From JALYXV01 sp963791545 (GTDB taxonomy: Bacteria > Actinomycetota > Acidimicrobiia > Acidimicrobiales > Palsa-688), in contig CAWBSR010000017.1 of NCBI GenBank assembly GCA_963791545.1, forward strand, positions 248,001 to 312,000: 64,000 bases of DNA, given 5' to 3'. Below the pieces are notes generated by a model. The model worked only from the letters and a program-made list of their open reading frames with translations, had not been told where the DNA came from and made no database searches. Shown in pieces: positions 16,025-24,280 of the stretch (position 1 is its first letter; each line of letters begins with the position of its first letter). Made by a program: the position numbers and the translations under genes.

Positions 16025-16888
16025 ATGTCGTCGTCTGAGGGGCCGCCGCAAGCTGGAACCGATCGCGTCTTACCGGCGACGCGGATGCTCTCGGTATTCA
16101 TCATCCCGTTCCTGCTGGTGGCGTTCGTGGTGCTGTACTTCTACCCGTCGGCCAACGACACCGCCCGGCTGTTCGCGTGGAGGATCGTTCCCGAATTCAC
16201 CCCGATGGTGCTCGGGGCGGTCTACCTCGGCGGCGCCTACTTCTTCCTACGGGCGGCCCGGGCCCAGGAATGGCACCGGGTGGAAGGGGGCTTCATTTCC
16301 GTCGGTTTATTCGCCACCCTCATGGGGATCGCCACGATCATCCACTGGAACAAATTCATTCACGACAATCTCGCCTTCTGGTTGTGGGCCGGGCTTTACT
16401 TCACGACGCCTTTTCTCGTGTGGGGGGTGTGGTTCCTCAACCGGCGCGAGGAATCGGAGACCACCGCCGACGATCTGGTGTTCTCGGACCGGACCGCCAT
16501 CGTGATTGGAGCCATGGGGGCCCTGGCGGTCGCCAGCACCCTGTTTCTCTTCCTGTTCCCGAAGACGGCCATCCACATCTGGCCATGGAAGCTCACCGCA
16601 CTGACGGCTCGGGTGATGGGGGCCATTTTCGCGTTGGGCGTGGCGGGCACGGGAGCCTTGCGCGACAAGCGCTGGTCGGGGGCTCGAATCTTGCTCCAGG
16701 TGGCGGCATTCATGCTGGCTTTGATCCTGGTGGCGGCCGTCCGGGCCCGCGCCGACTTCTACACGTCGCGCCCGCTCACCTGGGTGTTCGCAGCCGGCTT
16801 CGTCGGTTTGACCCTGGCGATCGGTGTCCTCTACTACCGTATGGAAGCCCAGGCGTCAGCCGGCCGCCGCCCCGCCCCGCAGCCGTGA
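16025..16888 (+). CDS. Eight-span integral membrane protein of unknown function
   Basis: A 287-residue polytopic protein I cannot assign. Eight hydrophobic segments are visible, starting with FIIPFLLVAFVVLYFY (about 25-40) and ending with WVFAAGFVGLTLAIGVLYY. Charged loops are short; the loop after span 4 (NRREESETTADD) is probably cytoplasmic. Aromatic and histidine residues (IIHWNKFIHDN) sit between spans 3 and 4. The start has a strong ribosome site. Its last 33 bases overlap the remains of an opposing gene. Confidence 0.8.
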   Translation: MSSSEGPPQAGTDRVLPATRMLSVFIIPFLLVAFVVLYFYPSANDTARLFAWRIVPEFTPMVLGAVYLGGAYFFLRAARAQEWHRVEGGFISVGLFATLMGIATIIHWNKFIHDNLAFWLWAGLYFTTPFLVWGVWFLNRREESETTADDLVFSDRTAIVIGAMGALAVASTLFLFLFPKTAIHIWPWKLTALTARVMGAIFALGVAGTGALRDKRWSGARILLQVAAFMLALILVAAVRARADFYTSRPLTWVFAAGFVGLTLAIGVLYYRMEAQASAGRRPAPQP

Positions 16889-17080
16889 CTCGAGCCGGCG
16901 GTCGGGCACCAGCCACATCAGCGCGACGACGACGTACAGGGCCACCGCGATCCAGCGGTTGACCAAGGCCAGCGGGATGGCGGCCACGTAGAGGCAGGGG
17001 GAGATCTTGCCTTTCAGGTCCCGGCCCAGGGCCTCGCGGATCTTCGAGTCGCCCCCCTCCTCGGCGACAATGGCCGTCTG
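16856..17080 (-). pseudogene. C-terminal remnant of a TMEM175/DUF1211-type channel gene
   Basis: On the minus strand an open stretch ending in TGA at 16856 encodes a typical TMEM175/DUF1211 C-terminus: KGKISPCLYVAAIPLALVN, a last membrane helix (WIAVALYVVVALMWLVP) and DRRLE. Family members are lysosomal-like potassium channels in bacteria. The N-terminal spans are absent: homology ends where the opposing AlkD remnant begins, and no start codon fits. The fragment also overlaps the end of the 8-span membrane gene. I read it as the tail left after a deletion. Confidence 0.7.
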
Positions 17081-17082
17081 GA

Positions 17083-17346
17083 GCCTACATGCGCCACCAG
17101 TTCCCCTTCCTCGGCGTCAAGGCGGCCGGGCAGAAGGCGGCTGTCCGGGCCGCCCTGGCCACCGCGGCGGCGGGCCCACCCCCGAACGAGGCCGAGGTCG
17201 TGGCGGCCGTCGACGCCCTGTGGGCCCGGCGGGAGCGGGAGTACCGCTACGCCGGGTGCGACCTGCTGGGCCGCTGCGCCAGCCGGCTCTCGGGCCTCTC
17301 CAAGCGGGAAGCGCTGATCAATGTGAAGGGCCGCCGGAGCCGCTAG
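17083..17346 (+). pseudogene. Remnant of an AlkD-like DNA alkylation repair gene
   Basis: The frame encodes AYMRHQFPFLGVKA and, about 35 residues later, ALWARREREYRYAGCDLL, which match the N-terminal HEAT-repeat part of the DNA alkylation repair (AlkD) family. In intact members the MR-x-FPFLG motif lies some 20 residues inside the protein, and the protein continues for about 150 more residues. Here the upstream part is missing and the frame ends after about 85 residues in unrelated sequence. Both ends are therefore lost. The stop overlaps the stop of the opposing cyclopropane synthase gene. The stretch from 16889 to 17342 holds no other gene. Confidence 0.7.
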
Positions 17347-18614
17347 ATCATCTGGGCCCGGGTCAGGGGCATGCCGCTGCTGCCATCGTCCTTCGTCTTG
17401 ACGGCCAGTACCTGGTGGATGGCGGTCTCGTTCATCTCGAAGCCGACCACCGCCGCCGCCATGTACAGCCGCCAGATCCGGGCCCGGACCATCCCTACGA
17501 GGGAAACCGCCTCGTCCCAGTTGGCGTCGAGGTTGTCGAGCCAGTGGCGCAGCGTCAGCGGGTAGTGCTCCCGCAGCGACTCGACGTCGCGGACCTCGAG
17601 ATCCACCGCCTCCATGGCCGAGACGACATCGGCGACGTCTTCGAGCTCACCGTCGGGGAACACATAGCGGGCCGTGAAGCTGCGCCGGTCGAAGCTGGCC
17701 CCGTTCGGCGTCGAAATGGCGTGATTCAGCAACCGCCCGCCCGGCTCCAGAACGTCGCTGAGCACCTTGAAGTAAGCCGCCATCTGCTCCTTGCCCACGT
17801 GCTCGAACATCCCGATGGAACTGATGGCATCGAACCGCTCGCCGCCCGTGCCGACATCGCGGTAGTCCTGCAGCCGGATCTCGACCCAGTCGGAAAGCCC
17901 CGCCTCGGCCACCCGCTTGCGGGCCAGGTCGTACTGCTGCTCGGACAACGTGATGCCGACCGCGCCCAGCCGGTAGCGGGCGGCGGCGTGCATGGCCATG
18001 CCCCCCCACCCGCAGCCCACGTCCAGCAGCCGCATCCCTTCCTGCAGCCCCAGCTTGCGGCAGATGAGGTCGTACTTGGCCTCTTGGGCCTCCTCGAGGG
18101 TGAACTCGGGGCGCACGTAGCGAGCACAGCTGTAGGTCATCGACTCCCCGAGAACGAGGCGGTAGAAATCGTTGCCCACGTCGTAGTGATGGGAGATGGC
18201 GGCCGCGTCTCGCTGGCGCGAATGCCGGCCGCCCCGCAGCCGGGCCTCCTCGGCGGGTCGAGCGGGGGGACGCCCCAGCACCCCCAGGCGGCCTGCTGCC
18301 ACCAGGGTGCGGGCCACCGTCTTGGTCCCGATCAGGAGGTCCTGGGGCGCCGCCTGGAACACCGCCCGGATGGCCGCCAGCAGATCGCCTTCGATGTCGG
18401 CGTCGCCCGAGACGAAGGCCCGGGCGAATCCGACCTCGTTGGGAGACCACAAGATGCGCCGCAGGGCATCGGGGGAGCGCAACACGATCGTGGCGGCGCC
18501 GCCGGTCACCCCCAGGTGGCTACCGTCCCAGAAGCGCACCTCGATGGGGAGGGACTCGCCGAGCACGGCGTACACGAGGGGCGCCAGGGCGCGAGCAGCG
18601 GTCGGCATAGGCAT
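17343..18614 (-). CDS. cfa: Cyclopropane-fatty-acyl-phospholipid synthase
   Basis: A 423-residue SAM-dependent enzyme that adds a methylene across double bonds of membrane phospholipid acyl chains. The N-terminal lipid-binding region is followed by ISHHYDVGNDFYRLVLG, the SAM site LLDVGCGWGGMAMHAA and the family segment FDAISSIGMFEHVG. The C-terminal YPLTLRHWLDNLDANWDEA is also typical. It is divergent from the O-methyltransferase gene, and a CAGGCT box lies 6 bases before its ATG. An acyl-ACP desaturase about 5 kb away would supply unsaturated substrates; that link is inference. Confidence 0.93.
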   Translation of the reverse strand: MPMPTAARALAPLVYAVLGESLPIEVRFWDGSHLGVTGGAATIVLRSPDALRRILWSPNEVGFARAFVSGDADIEGDLLAAIRAVFQAAPQDLLIGTKTVARTLVAAGRLGVLGRPPARPAEEARLRGGRHSRQRDAAAISHHYDVGNDFYRLVLGESMTYSCARYVRPEFTLEEAQEAKYDLICRKLGLQEGMRLLDVGCGWGGMAMHAAARYRLGAVGITLSEQQYDLARKRVAEAGLSDWVEIRLQDYRDVGTGGERFDAISSIGMFEHVGKEQMAAYFKVLSDVLEPGGRLLNHAISTPNGASFDRRSFTARYVFPDGELEDVADVVSAMEAVDLEVRDVESLREHYPLTLRHWLDNLDANWDEAVSLVGMVRARIWRLYMAAAVVGFEMNETAIHQVLAVKTKDDGSSGMPLTRAQMI

Positions 18615-18645
18615 CCCCCCAGCCTGACACGCTAGAAACTCAGAT
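18615..18645. promoter_or_regulatory. Short divergent promoter between cfa and the O-methyltransferase gene
   Basis: Only 31 bases separate the two starts. CAGGCT (18626-18621, minus) lies 6 bases before the cfa ATG and TAGAAA (18633-18638, plus) 7 bases before the other ATG. Both messages would be leaderless; the second box is a weak match. Confidence 0.4.
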
Positions 18646-19305
18646 ATGGCAGATCTCGATTTCGCCGAGCTGTTCCCGCGGATTCCCGCCTATCTGGTCG
18701 CCCACAGCAGTCCCCCCGACGAGCTGGTACAGCGCCTGATCGCGGAGACGGCCGCCCTGGGGGGCGTCTCGGAGATGCAGATCTCGACCGACGAGGGCGC
18801 CTTCTTGACCTGCCTGGCCCGCCTGGCCGGCGCCGAGAGCGCGGTCGAGGTGGGGACCTTCACCGGCTACTCCGCCATCTGCATCGCCCGGGGGCTGAGG
18901 CCCAAGGGCCACCTCCTGTGCTGCGACGTCAACATCGAGTGGACCAGTATCGCCCGGCGCTACTGGGCCGAGGCGGGCCTGGCCGACAAGATCGAGCTCC
19001 GCCTGGCTCCGGCCGCCGAGACACTACGCCAGCTGCCCGCCGGGCCCATTTTCGACCTGGCCTTCATCGATGCCGACAAGATCGGCTACCCGACCTACTG
19101 GGCCGAGATCGTGCCCCGGATGCGAACCGGCGGCGCCATCGTGGTCGACAACGTGCTCCAGCGGGGCCGGGTCGTCGACGACGCCGCCCAAGATGACAAT
19201 GTCGTCGCCATCCGCGCCTTCAACGACGCGGTCGTCGCCGACGACCGCGTCGATGTCGCCATGCTGCCCATCCGCGACGGCGTCACCCTCGCCGTCAAGC
19301 GTTAG
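18646..19305 (+). CDS. SAM-dependent O-methyltransferase (caffeoyl-CoA type)
   Basis: A 219-residue soluble methyltransferase of the cation-dependent COMT-like family. The SAM site VEVGTFTGYSAICIARGL lies near residue 66, and the metal/catalytic region FDLAFIDADKIGYPTYW and IVVDNVLQRGRV follow. Actinobacterial homologues act on small catechol-like substrates, but the substrate here cannot be read from sequence. It is followed 12 bases later by rpiB and may be cotranscribed with it. Confidence 0.88.
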   Translation: MADLDFAELFPRIPAYLVAHSSPPDELVQRLIAETAALGGVSEMQISTDEGAFLTCLARLAGAESAVEVGTFTGYSAICIARGLRPKGHLLCCDVNIEWTSIARRYWAEAGLADKIELRLAPAAETLRQLPAGPIFDLAFIDADKIGYPTYWAEIVPRMRTGGAIVVDNVLQRGRVVDDAAQDDNVVAIRAFNDAVVADDRVDVAMLPIRDGVTLAVKR

Positions 19306-19317
19306 CCAGGAGTCACC

Positions 19318-19776
19318 ATGAGGATCGCCGTCGCCTCCGACCATGCCGGATTCGACCTGAAGGCCGCCGTCAAGGACCATCTGGCCACGGCCGGCCATAC
19401 CGTGATCGACTGCGGCACCGACTCCCCGGCGCCGGTCGACTACCCCGGGTTCTGTGCCGCCGCGGCTCGCGCGGTGGTGAGAGGTGAGGCCGATTTGGGG
19501 ATCGTGATGGGCGGCAGCGGCCAAGGTGAGCAGATCGCAGCCAACAAGGTCCACGGCGCCCGGGCCGCCCTGTGCCACGACGAGTTCACAGCCCGCTTGT
19601 CCCGCCAGCACAACAACGCCAATGTGCTGGCTCTGGGCGCCCGCATCCTGGCCCCCCAGCTGGCGCTGGTGGTCCTGGACGAGTGGCTGGCCTCCGAGTT
19701 CGAGGGGGGCCGCCACCAGGCCCGCATCGACCAGCTGGCTGCCATCGAGCGCGAGGAGTGCGGCGACGCCCACTAG
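19318..19776 (+). CDS. rpiB: Ribose-5-phosphate isomerase B
   Basis: RpiB (152 residues) interconverts ribulose 5-phosphate and ribose 5-phosphate in the pentose phosphate pathway. The start region IAVASDHAGFDLK contributes the phosphate/substrate site, and IVMGGSGQGEQIAANKV gives the conserved loop. The position that is a cysteine in many enzymes (GTG-C or GSG) is Ser here, as in mycobacterial RpiB. An AGGAGTCACC ribosome site precedes the ATG. Length matches the family. Confidence 0.94.
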   Translation: MRIAVASDHAGFDLKAAVKDHLATAGHTVIDCGTDSPAPVDYPGFCAAAARAVVRGEADLGIVMGGSGQGEQIAANKVHGARAALCHDEFTARLSRQHNNANVLALGARILAPQLALVVLDEWLASEFEGGRHQARIDQLAAIEREECGDAH

Positions 19777-19789
19777 CCGGATCGAGGCG

Positions 19790-20875
19790 GTGGAGCTGCG
19801 CCGCATCCGGCTGCCGCTGGTCCAGCCGTGGCGCTGGCCGGGCGGCACCCTCACCGAACGCGAGGTCATCCTGGTCCGGGCGGTCGGAGCGCACAGCGAG
19901 GGCTGGGGCGAGTGCGCCACCTTCCCCGCCCCCACCTACAGCCCGGAATGGCTGGACGGGGCGTGGGACATCCTGCGCCACCACCTGGTACCCCGGGTGC
20001 TGGGCCTTTCCCTCACCGCGGAGACGTTGCCGCTCACCGAAATCCAGGGCCACCACATGGCCAAGGCCGCCGTGGAGCTGGCCGTTCTCGACGCCGAGCT
20101 CCGGGCCGCGGGCCGGTCCCTGGCCCAGTGCCTGGGTGCCACCCGCACCCGGGTCATGGCCGGCGTCGCGGTTGGCCTCACCGGCTCGCTGCCGGACCTG
20201 CTCGACGAGGTGGGCCGCCGGGTGGCCGAGGGCTACCGCCGGGTGAAACTCAAGATCCGCCCGGGCTGGGACGTGGAGCCGGTGCTGGCGGTGCGGGCCG
20301 CCTTCCCCGATCTGGCCCTCCAGGTCGACGCCAACGGGGGCTACCGCCTGGCCGACGCCAGCCGCCTGGCCGCCCTCGACGAAGCCCACCTGCTCTGCCT
20401 GGAGCAGCCCTTGCCCGGTGACGACCTGGTCGGCCATGCCGCCTGGGCGGGAAAAATGGCGACTCCGGTGTGCCTTGACGAGTCGATCACTTCCGCCGCC
20501 GACGCCCAGACGGCTCTCGCCTTGGGGGCCTGCCAGGTGATCAACGTCAAGGCGGGCCGGGTGGGCGGCTATCTGGAGGCGGTCCGCGTCCACGACCTGT
20601 GTGCGTTGAGGGGCGTGGCGGTGTGCTGCGGCGGGCTACTGGAGACCGGCGTGGGCCGCACCGCCAACCTGGCCCTGGCCGCGCTCCCGAATTTTTCCCT
20701 CCCGGGCGACCTCTCGGCCTCGGATCGTTTCTACCGCGAGGATGTCACCGAGGCGGTGGTTCTCGGCCACGACGGCACCATCGCGGTTCCCGTGGGACCG
20801 GGGACCGGGGCGGTGCTCAGGGTTGACGTTCTCGACGAAGCCACCGTCGAGAGTCGGTGGCTCGCCGCAGGGTGA
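19790..20875 (+). CDS. menC: o-Succinylbenzoate synthase (enolase superfamily)
   Basis: A 361-residue enolase-superfamily enzyme, most likely MenC, which dehydrates SHCHC to o-succinylbenzoate for menaquinone. The catalytic KxK motif (RVKLKIRPG), metal ligands in LQVDANGGY, LEQPL and CLDESI, and the second lysine in INVKAGRVGG are all present. The GTG at 19790 follows the rpiB stop by 13 bases. N-acylamino-acid racemase activity occurs in the same subgroup, so the assignment is probable rather than certain; no other men gene is in the window. The end overlaps the opposing channel-like gene by 59 bases. Confidence 0.85.
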   Translation: MELRRIRLPLVQPWRWPGGTLTEREVILVRAVGAHSEGWGECATFPAPTYSPEWLDGAWDILRHHLVPRVLGLSLTAETLPLTEIQGHHMAKAAVELAVLDAELRAAGRSLAQCLGATRTRVMAGVAVGLTGSLPDLLDEVGRRVAEGYRRVKLKIRPGWDVEPVLAVRAAFPDLALQVDANGGYRLADASRLAALDEAHLLCLEQPLPGDDLVGHAAWAGKMATPVCLDESITSAADAQTALALGACQVINVKAGRVGGYLEAVRVHDLCALRGVAVCCGGLLETGVGRTANLALAALPNFSLPGDLSASDRFYREDVTEAVVLGHDGTIAVPVGPGTGAVLRVDVLDEATVESRWLAAG

Positions 20876-21956
20876 CCGAGTTGCGCAGCGTCCACTGCAG
20901 CTGGCGGGACAGGGGCGAGCGGTCGCTTGACCAGGGGGCGAGGGGCGCCTCGACCATCCGGGCCAAGTTGAGGATCACGGTGTCGTAGTTGACCCGCCAG
21001 CCCGTGAAGCTCTGCCAGGCGGCTTCGCGGTCGGCCACCAGCGGCATCCCGGCGTCGGCCAGCTTCTGGCACGCCTCGTCGTACTCCCCCCGGCCGATGG
21101 TGATGGGGTCGTCGGGGCTCGGGTCGGGGAGGTGGGGGACGTTGAAAAAGTCGGCCAGCCGCCGTAGGGCCACGAAGCCGGCCCGGATGCACAGCTGGGC
21201 GTCGGGGTCGTTGGGGTGCTCGATGGACGAGACCCACAGCGAGGCGGCGTCGAGCACGGTTCCCGCCGCCGTGACCCACGACTGGTCGGGCTGGGGCGAG
21301 CGGAAGTAGGCGAGGACGGGAAACGAGGTATGGGACTCTTCGAGGGCCGCGAACCAGCCCTCCCACGCCTGCCACAGCTCGGTCAGGCGCCCCGTCATGC
21401 CGATGCGGAAGTACCGGATGAGCAGGGTCCCGGCATTGGGCGGGGTGCCCGCCCGGACCGTCAGCTGGGCTACCGCGGCCTCCCGCTGGGCGAAGACGCT
21501 GTACAGGGTGGGGAGGTAGGTGATGAGCAGCGTGAGGATCAGCAGCCCCATCCCCGCCTCGAGATAGGTGAGGATGCTCGGGATCAGCCGGGGGTCCGAG
21601 GTGGTGCCCAGGGTGAACACCGCGGAGCCGGAGATCTTGAAGGCGGTGGCTACGCCGTCGACCCCGGCGCCGAGGTAGGCGGCTGCGAAGCCCACGACCA
21701 GCAGCAAGTACCACGTGGTGAGCAGCAGGAGCAGGGCGACCGGCCCGTACATGGCCATGACCCGGTCCCGGCGCTGGTAGGAGGGGGAACGCCCGCTGCG
21801 CAGGCGGAACAAGATCCGCGTGCCGCTGTACACCACCCTGGCGATGAACGACTTGACGCCGCGCGGCAGGATCGTGGAGCGGATCGTCGACAGCAGCGTC
21901 CCGACCACCAGGACCACCGCGGCCAGGTCCAGCAGGATGTCGCGGGCCAGGCGCAC
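20817..21956 (-). CDS. Two-pore-channel-like membrane protein
   Basis: A 379-residue protein with an N-terminal membrane part and a long cytoplasmic C-terminus. Spans are visible at about 8-30, 70-95 and 132-155. Between the last two lies GSAVFTLGTTSD, reminiscent of a channel pore loop but without the potassium signature TVGYG. The C-terminal 220 residues are soluble, with many Trp and acidic residues. Similar actinobacterial proteins are commonly called potassium-channel family, but ion conduction is unproven. It lies 16 bases downstream of the helicase gene, likely in one transcript. Confidence 0.7.
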   Translation of the reverse strand: MRLARDILLDLAAVVLVVGTLLSTIRSTILPRGVKSFIARVVYSGTRILFRLRSGRSPSYQRRDRVMAMYGPVALLLLLTTWYLLLVVGFAAAYLGAGVDGVATAFKISGSAVFTLGTTSDPRLIPSILTYLEAGMGLLILTLLITYLPTLYSVFAQREAAVAQLTVRAGTPPNAGTLLIRYFRIGMTGRLTELWQAWEGWFAALEESHTSFPVLAYFRSPQPDQSWVTAAGTVLDAASLWVSSIEHPNDPDAQLCIRAGFVALRRLADFFNVPHLPDPSPDDPITIGRGEYDEACQKLADAGMPLVADREAAWQSFTGWRVNYDTVILNLARMVEAPLAPWSSDRSPLSRQLQWTLRNSVTLRRATDSRRWLRRERQP

Positions 21957-21972
21957 GGCGCCCGAGGACGAA

Positions 21973-23166
21973 CTAGGCGACCGACGCGGTCGGGATCATG
22001 TCGCGCAGGTTCTGCAGCCGGGGATCGTTGGAGAAGACCTCGATCACGGGCTGGGTGATGCCCAGCCGGCGCTGCATCTTCTCGATTTCGAGGCGCTGAT
22101 CCCAGAGCACGAGGGTCACGACCAGGCCTTCCTCGCCGGCCCGGGCGGTGCGCCCCGAGCGGTGGAGATAGGTCTTGCTGTCCTCGGGCGGGTCGTAGTG
22201 GATGACGACGTCGATCGCCTCGACGTGGATCCCCCGAGCGGCCACGTCAGTGGCCACGAGAACCGGGAGCTTGCCGCAGGTGAAGTCGGCGAGGGCCCGT
22301 TCCCGCAGCTTCTGGGGCAGGTCGCCATGGATGGCGGCCGCCTTGATGCCCTCTCGCTGGAGGTTGCGGGTGAGGCTGTCGGCGCCCCGCTTGGTCCGGG
22401 TGAACAGAAGGGTCCGGGGACTGGCCTGGGCCACCGCCGCCGCCACCTTCACCTTGTCCATCTGGTGGACGGCGAGGAAACGGTGCTCCATCTCCGAGAC
22501 GCTCCCGACCGGTTCGACGACGTCGTGGAACACCGGATCGGCCAGATAGTGCCGCACCAGATAGTCGATCTCGCCGTCCAGAGTGGCCGAGAAGAGCATC
22601 GTCTGATGGGGGCTCGGGAGCTTGCGCAGCACCCACTCGACGGGGGGCAGGAACCCCATGTCGGCCATCCGGTCGGCCTCGTCGAGGACCAGGATCTCGA
22701 CCGCGTCGAGGTGCAGGTCACCGCGTTGGTGCAGGTCGATGAGCCGGCCCGGGGTGGCCACCACCACGTCGAGGGGGCAGTGGAGGGACTTGATCTGGGT
22801 GTCCATGCCGGTGCCGCCGTAGATGGTGGCGAGGGTCAGGCCCCGCGACTCACCGAGGGGGCGCAGCACGTCAGCCACCTGGCGGGCCAGTTCCCGGGTC
22901 GGGACCATGACCAGGCCCCGGGGCCGGCCCACCTTGGGGGTTCCCTGGCCGGGGCCGCCGGGGCCCGGTCCGGCGGCGAGGCGCTGGAGCATCGGCAGCC
23001 CGAAGGCGAGCGTCTTGCCGGAGCCCGTCTTGGCCTTCCCGCAGATGTCCCGCCCTTCCAGGGCGTCGGGGATGGTGAGGGCCTGGATGGGGAACGGATT
23101 GGTTATCGGGGCGAGGGCTCGGACCAGGTCCGGCGAAACGCCCAAGGAGTCAAACGTTGGCTTCAA
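21973..23166 (-). CDS. DEAD-box ATP-dependent RNA helicase
   Basis: A 397-residue helicase core that unwinds structured RNA. Motifs in order: Q motif (FDSLG...FPIQ), motif I AKTGSGKT, PTRELA, TPGRL, DEAD in LVLDEADRMADMGF, SAT in FSATL, and the C-terminal HRSGRTARAG. There is almost no C-terminal extension, unlike CsdA/DeaD, so it resembles the short RhlE-like group. The start is TTG at 23166 with a good AGGAG ribosome site 5 bases before it. Roles in ribosome assembly or RNA decay are typical for the family but not shown here. Confidence 0.93.
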   Translation of the reverse strand: MKPTFDSLGVSPDLVRALAPITNPFPIQALTIPDALEGRDICGKAKTGSGKTLAFGLPMLQRLAAGPGPGGPGQGTPKVGRPRGLVMVPTRELARQVADVLRPLGESRGLTLATIYGGTGMDTQIKSLHCPLDVVVATPGRLIDLHQRGDLHLDAVEILVLDEADRMADMGFLPPVEWVLRKLPSPHQTMLFSATLDGEIDYLVRHYLADPVFHDVVEPVGSVSEMEHRFLAVHQMDKVKVAAAVAQASPRTLLFTRTKRGADSLTRNLQREGIKAAAIHGDLPQKLRERALADFTCGKLPVLVATDVAARGIHVEAIDVVIHYDPPEDSKTYLHRSGRTARAGEEGLVVTLVLWDQRLEIEKMQRRLGITQPVIEVFSNDPRLQNLRDMIPTASVA

Positions 23167-23274
23167 GGTTCTCCTGGAAACAGGTGATGTAACAACATGT
23201 CCCGCCCCGCCACGTTGCCGTATATCAGGTTACCACGTGCGTTGTGACCGGGTGCCCCTCTACCGACGTGTCAG

Positions 23275-23280
23275 TAGGCT
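23275..23280 (+). promoter_or_regulatory. Candidate -10 box (TAGGCT) of the desaturase gene
   Basis: TAGGCT ends 6 bases before the ATG at 23287, so transcription would begin at or next to the start codon. There is no ribosome site between them that could serve a leader. Confidence 0.55.
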
Positions 23281-23286
23281 TGGGGG

Positions 23287-24240
23287 ATGGACCGATTGGA
23301 CAGTCAAACCCTTTCGGACGATCGTGCGCTGCTCGAAGCCACGGCGCCGGTTGCCGAGTCCCTTTTCGAACGGCACCTGGCCAAGACCAAGGAGTGGTTC
23401 CCCCACGAGTTGGTGCCGTGGAGCCGGGGCCGGGATTTCGAGCCTGGTGAAGTGTGGGATCCCCAGGACTACCCGCTGCCCGACGAGGTGCGCAGCGCGC
23501 TCTATCTCAACCTGCTGACCGAGGACAACCTCCCCTACTACTTCCACGCCATCAGCTGGTTGTTCGGCGAGGACAGTGTCTGGGGGGCGTGGAACCGGCG
23601 CTGGACGGCCGAGGAGCACCGTCATTCCATCGTCATCCGGGACTGGATGATGGTGACCCGCGCCGTCGACCCTATAGAGATGGAGAGGGGCCGGATGGCC
23701 CAGGTTTCCATCGGCTATGCCCCCGAGGGCAAGCTCCTCAATACCTGCGAAGGCGTGATCTACGTCACCTTGCAGGAGCTGGCCACCCGGATCTCGCACC
23801 GCAACACCGGGCGACTGCTCGATGGCCCGGGCCAGGAGGTCATGGCCAAGGTGGCGTCCGACGAGAACTTCCATTTCCTGTTCTACCGGGATCTGGCGAC
23901 CGCCATGCTGGAGGTCGACCCGTCGCGCATGGTGATGGCGTTCGAGACCCAGGTGAAGACCTTCCAGATGCCCGGGGCAGGCATTCCCGACTTCAACCGC
24001 CACGCCGCCGCCACCGCGGCCGCCGGGATCTACGACTTCAACATCCACTACGACCAGATCCTGGCGCCGGTGATCCTGCGCCACTGGAAACTGGAGTCGC
24101 TCACCGGACTGTGCCCCGAGGCGGAGCAGTCCCGGGAGCGGACGCTGGCCCATATGAAGCGCATCGAGCGGGTCAGCCAGCGGGTGGCCGAGCGCCGCCA
24201 GGCCCGCCTGGCCCGCGTTTCCGCCGCCGCCTCGTCCTAG
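23287..24240 (+). CDS. Acyl-ACP desaturase (ferritin-like di-iron)
   Basis: A 317-residue soluble di-iron desaturase of the stearoyl-ACP 9-desaturase/DesA family, introducing a double bond in acyl chains carried on ACP. The iron ligands are visible in the two E-x2-H motifs, AEEHRHS (about residue 111) and SDENFHF (about 196), with the first glutamate in LTEDNLPYY. The C-terminus has an Arg/Gln-rich helix. It is divergent from the helicase gene and appears leaderless. Product specificity cannot be inferred. Confidence 0.9.
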   Translation: MDRLDSQTLSDDRALLEATAPVAESLFERHLAKTKEWFPHELVPWSRGRDFEPGEVWDPQDYPLPDEVRSALYLNLLTEDNLPYYFHAISWLFGEDSVWGAWNRRWTAEEHRHSIVIRDWMMVTRAVDPIEMERGRMAQVSIGYAPEGKLLNTCEGVIYVTLQELATRISHRNTGRLLDGPGQEVMAKVASDENFHFLFYRDLATAMLEVDPSRMVMAFETQVKTFQMPGAGIPDFNRHAAATAAAGIYDFNIHYDQILAPVILRHWKLESLTGLCPEAEQSRERTLAHMKRIERVSQRVAERRQARLARVSAAASS

Positions 24241-24265
24241 CCCGGTTGTCGACCCAGGGGGCCGG

Positions 24266-24271
24266 TAGCCT
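24266..24271 (+). promoter_or_regulatory. Candidate -10 box (TAGCCT) of xseA
   Basis: TAGCCT lies 9 bases before the xseA ATG at 24281, again fitting the short-spaced TANNNT pattern. Confidence 0.4.
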
Positions 24272-24280
24272 CGCCTCGCC

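Noticed and set aside
17007..18635. Long plus-strand open frame of over 500 codons across the cfa region
   Set aside because: It is antisense to a complete cyclopropane synthase, is biased in composition as expected for a shadow frame, and shows no protein motifs.
19526..19789. N-terminal extension of menC across rpiB
   Set aside because: The longer frame overlaps rpiB entirely and has no similarity to the enolase superfamily before the GTG at 19790.
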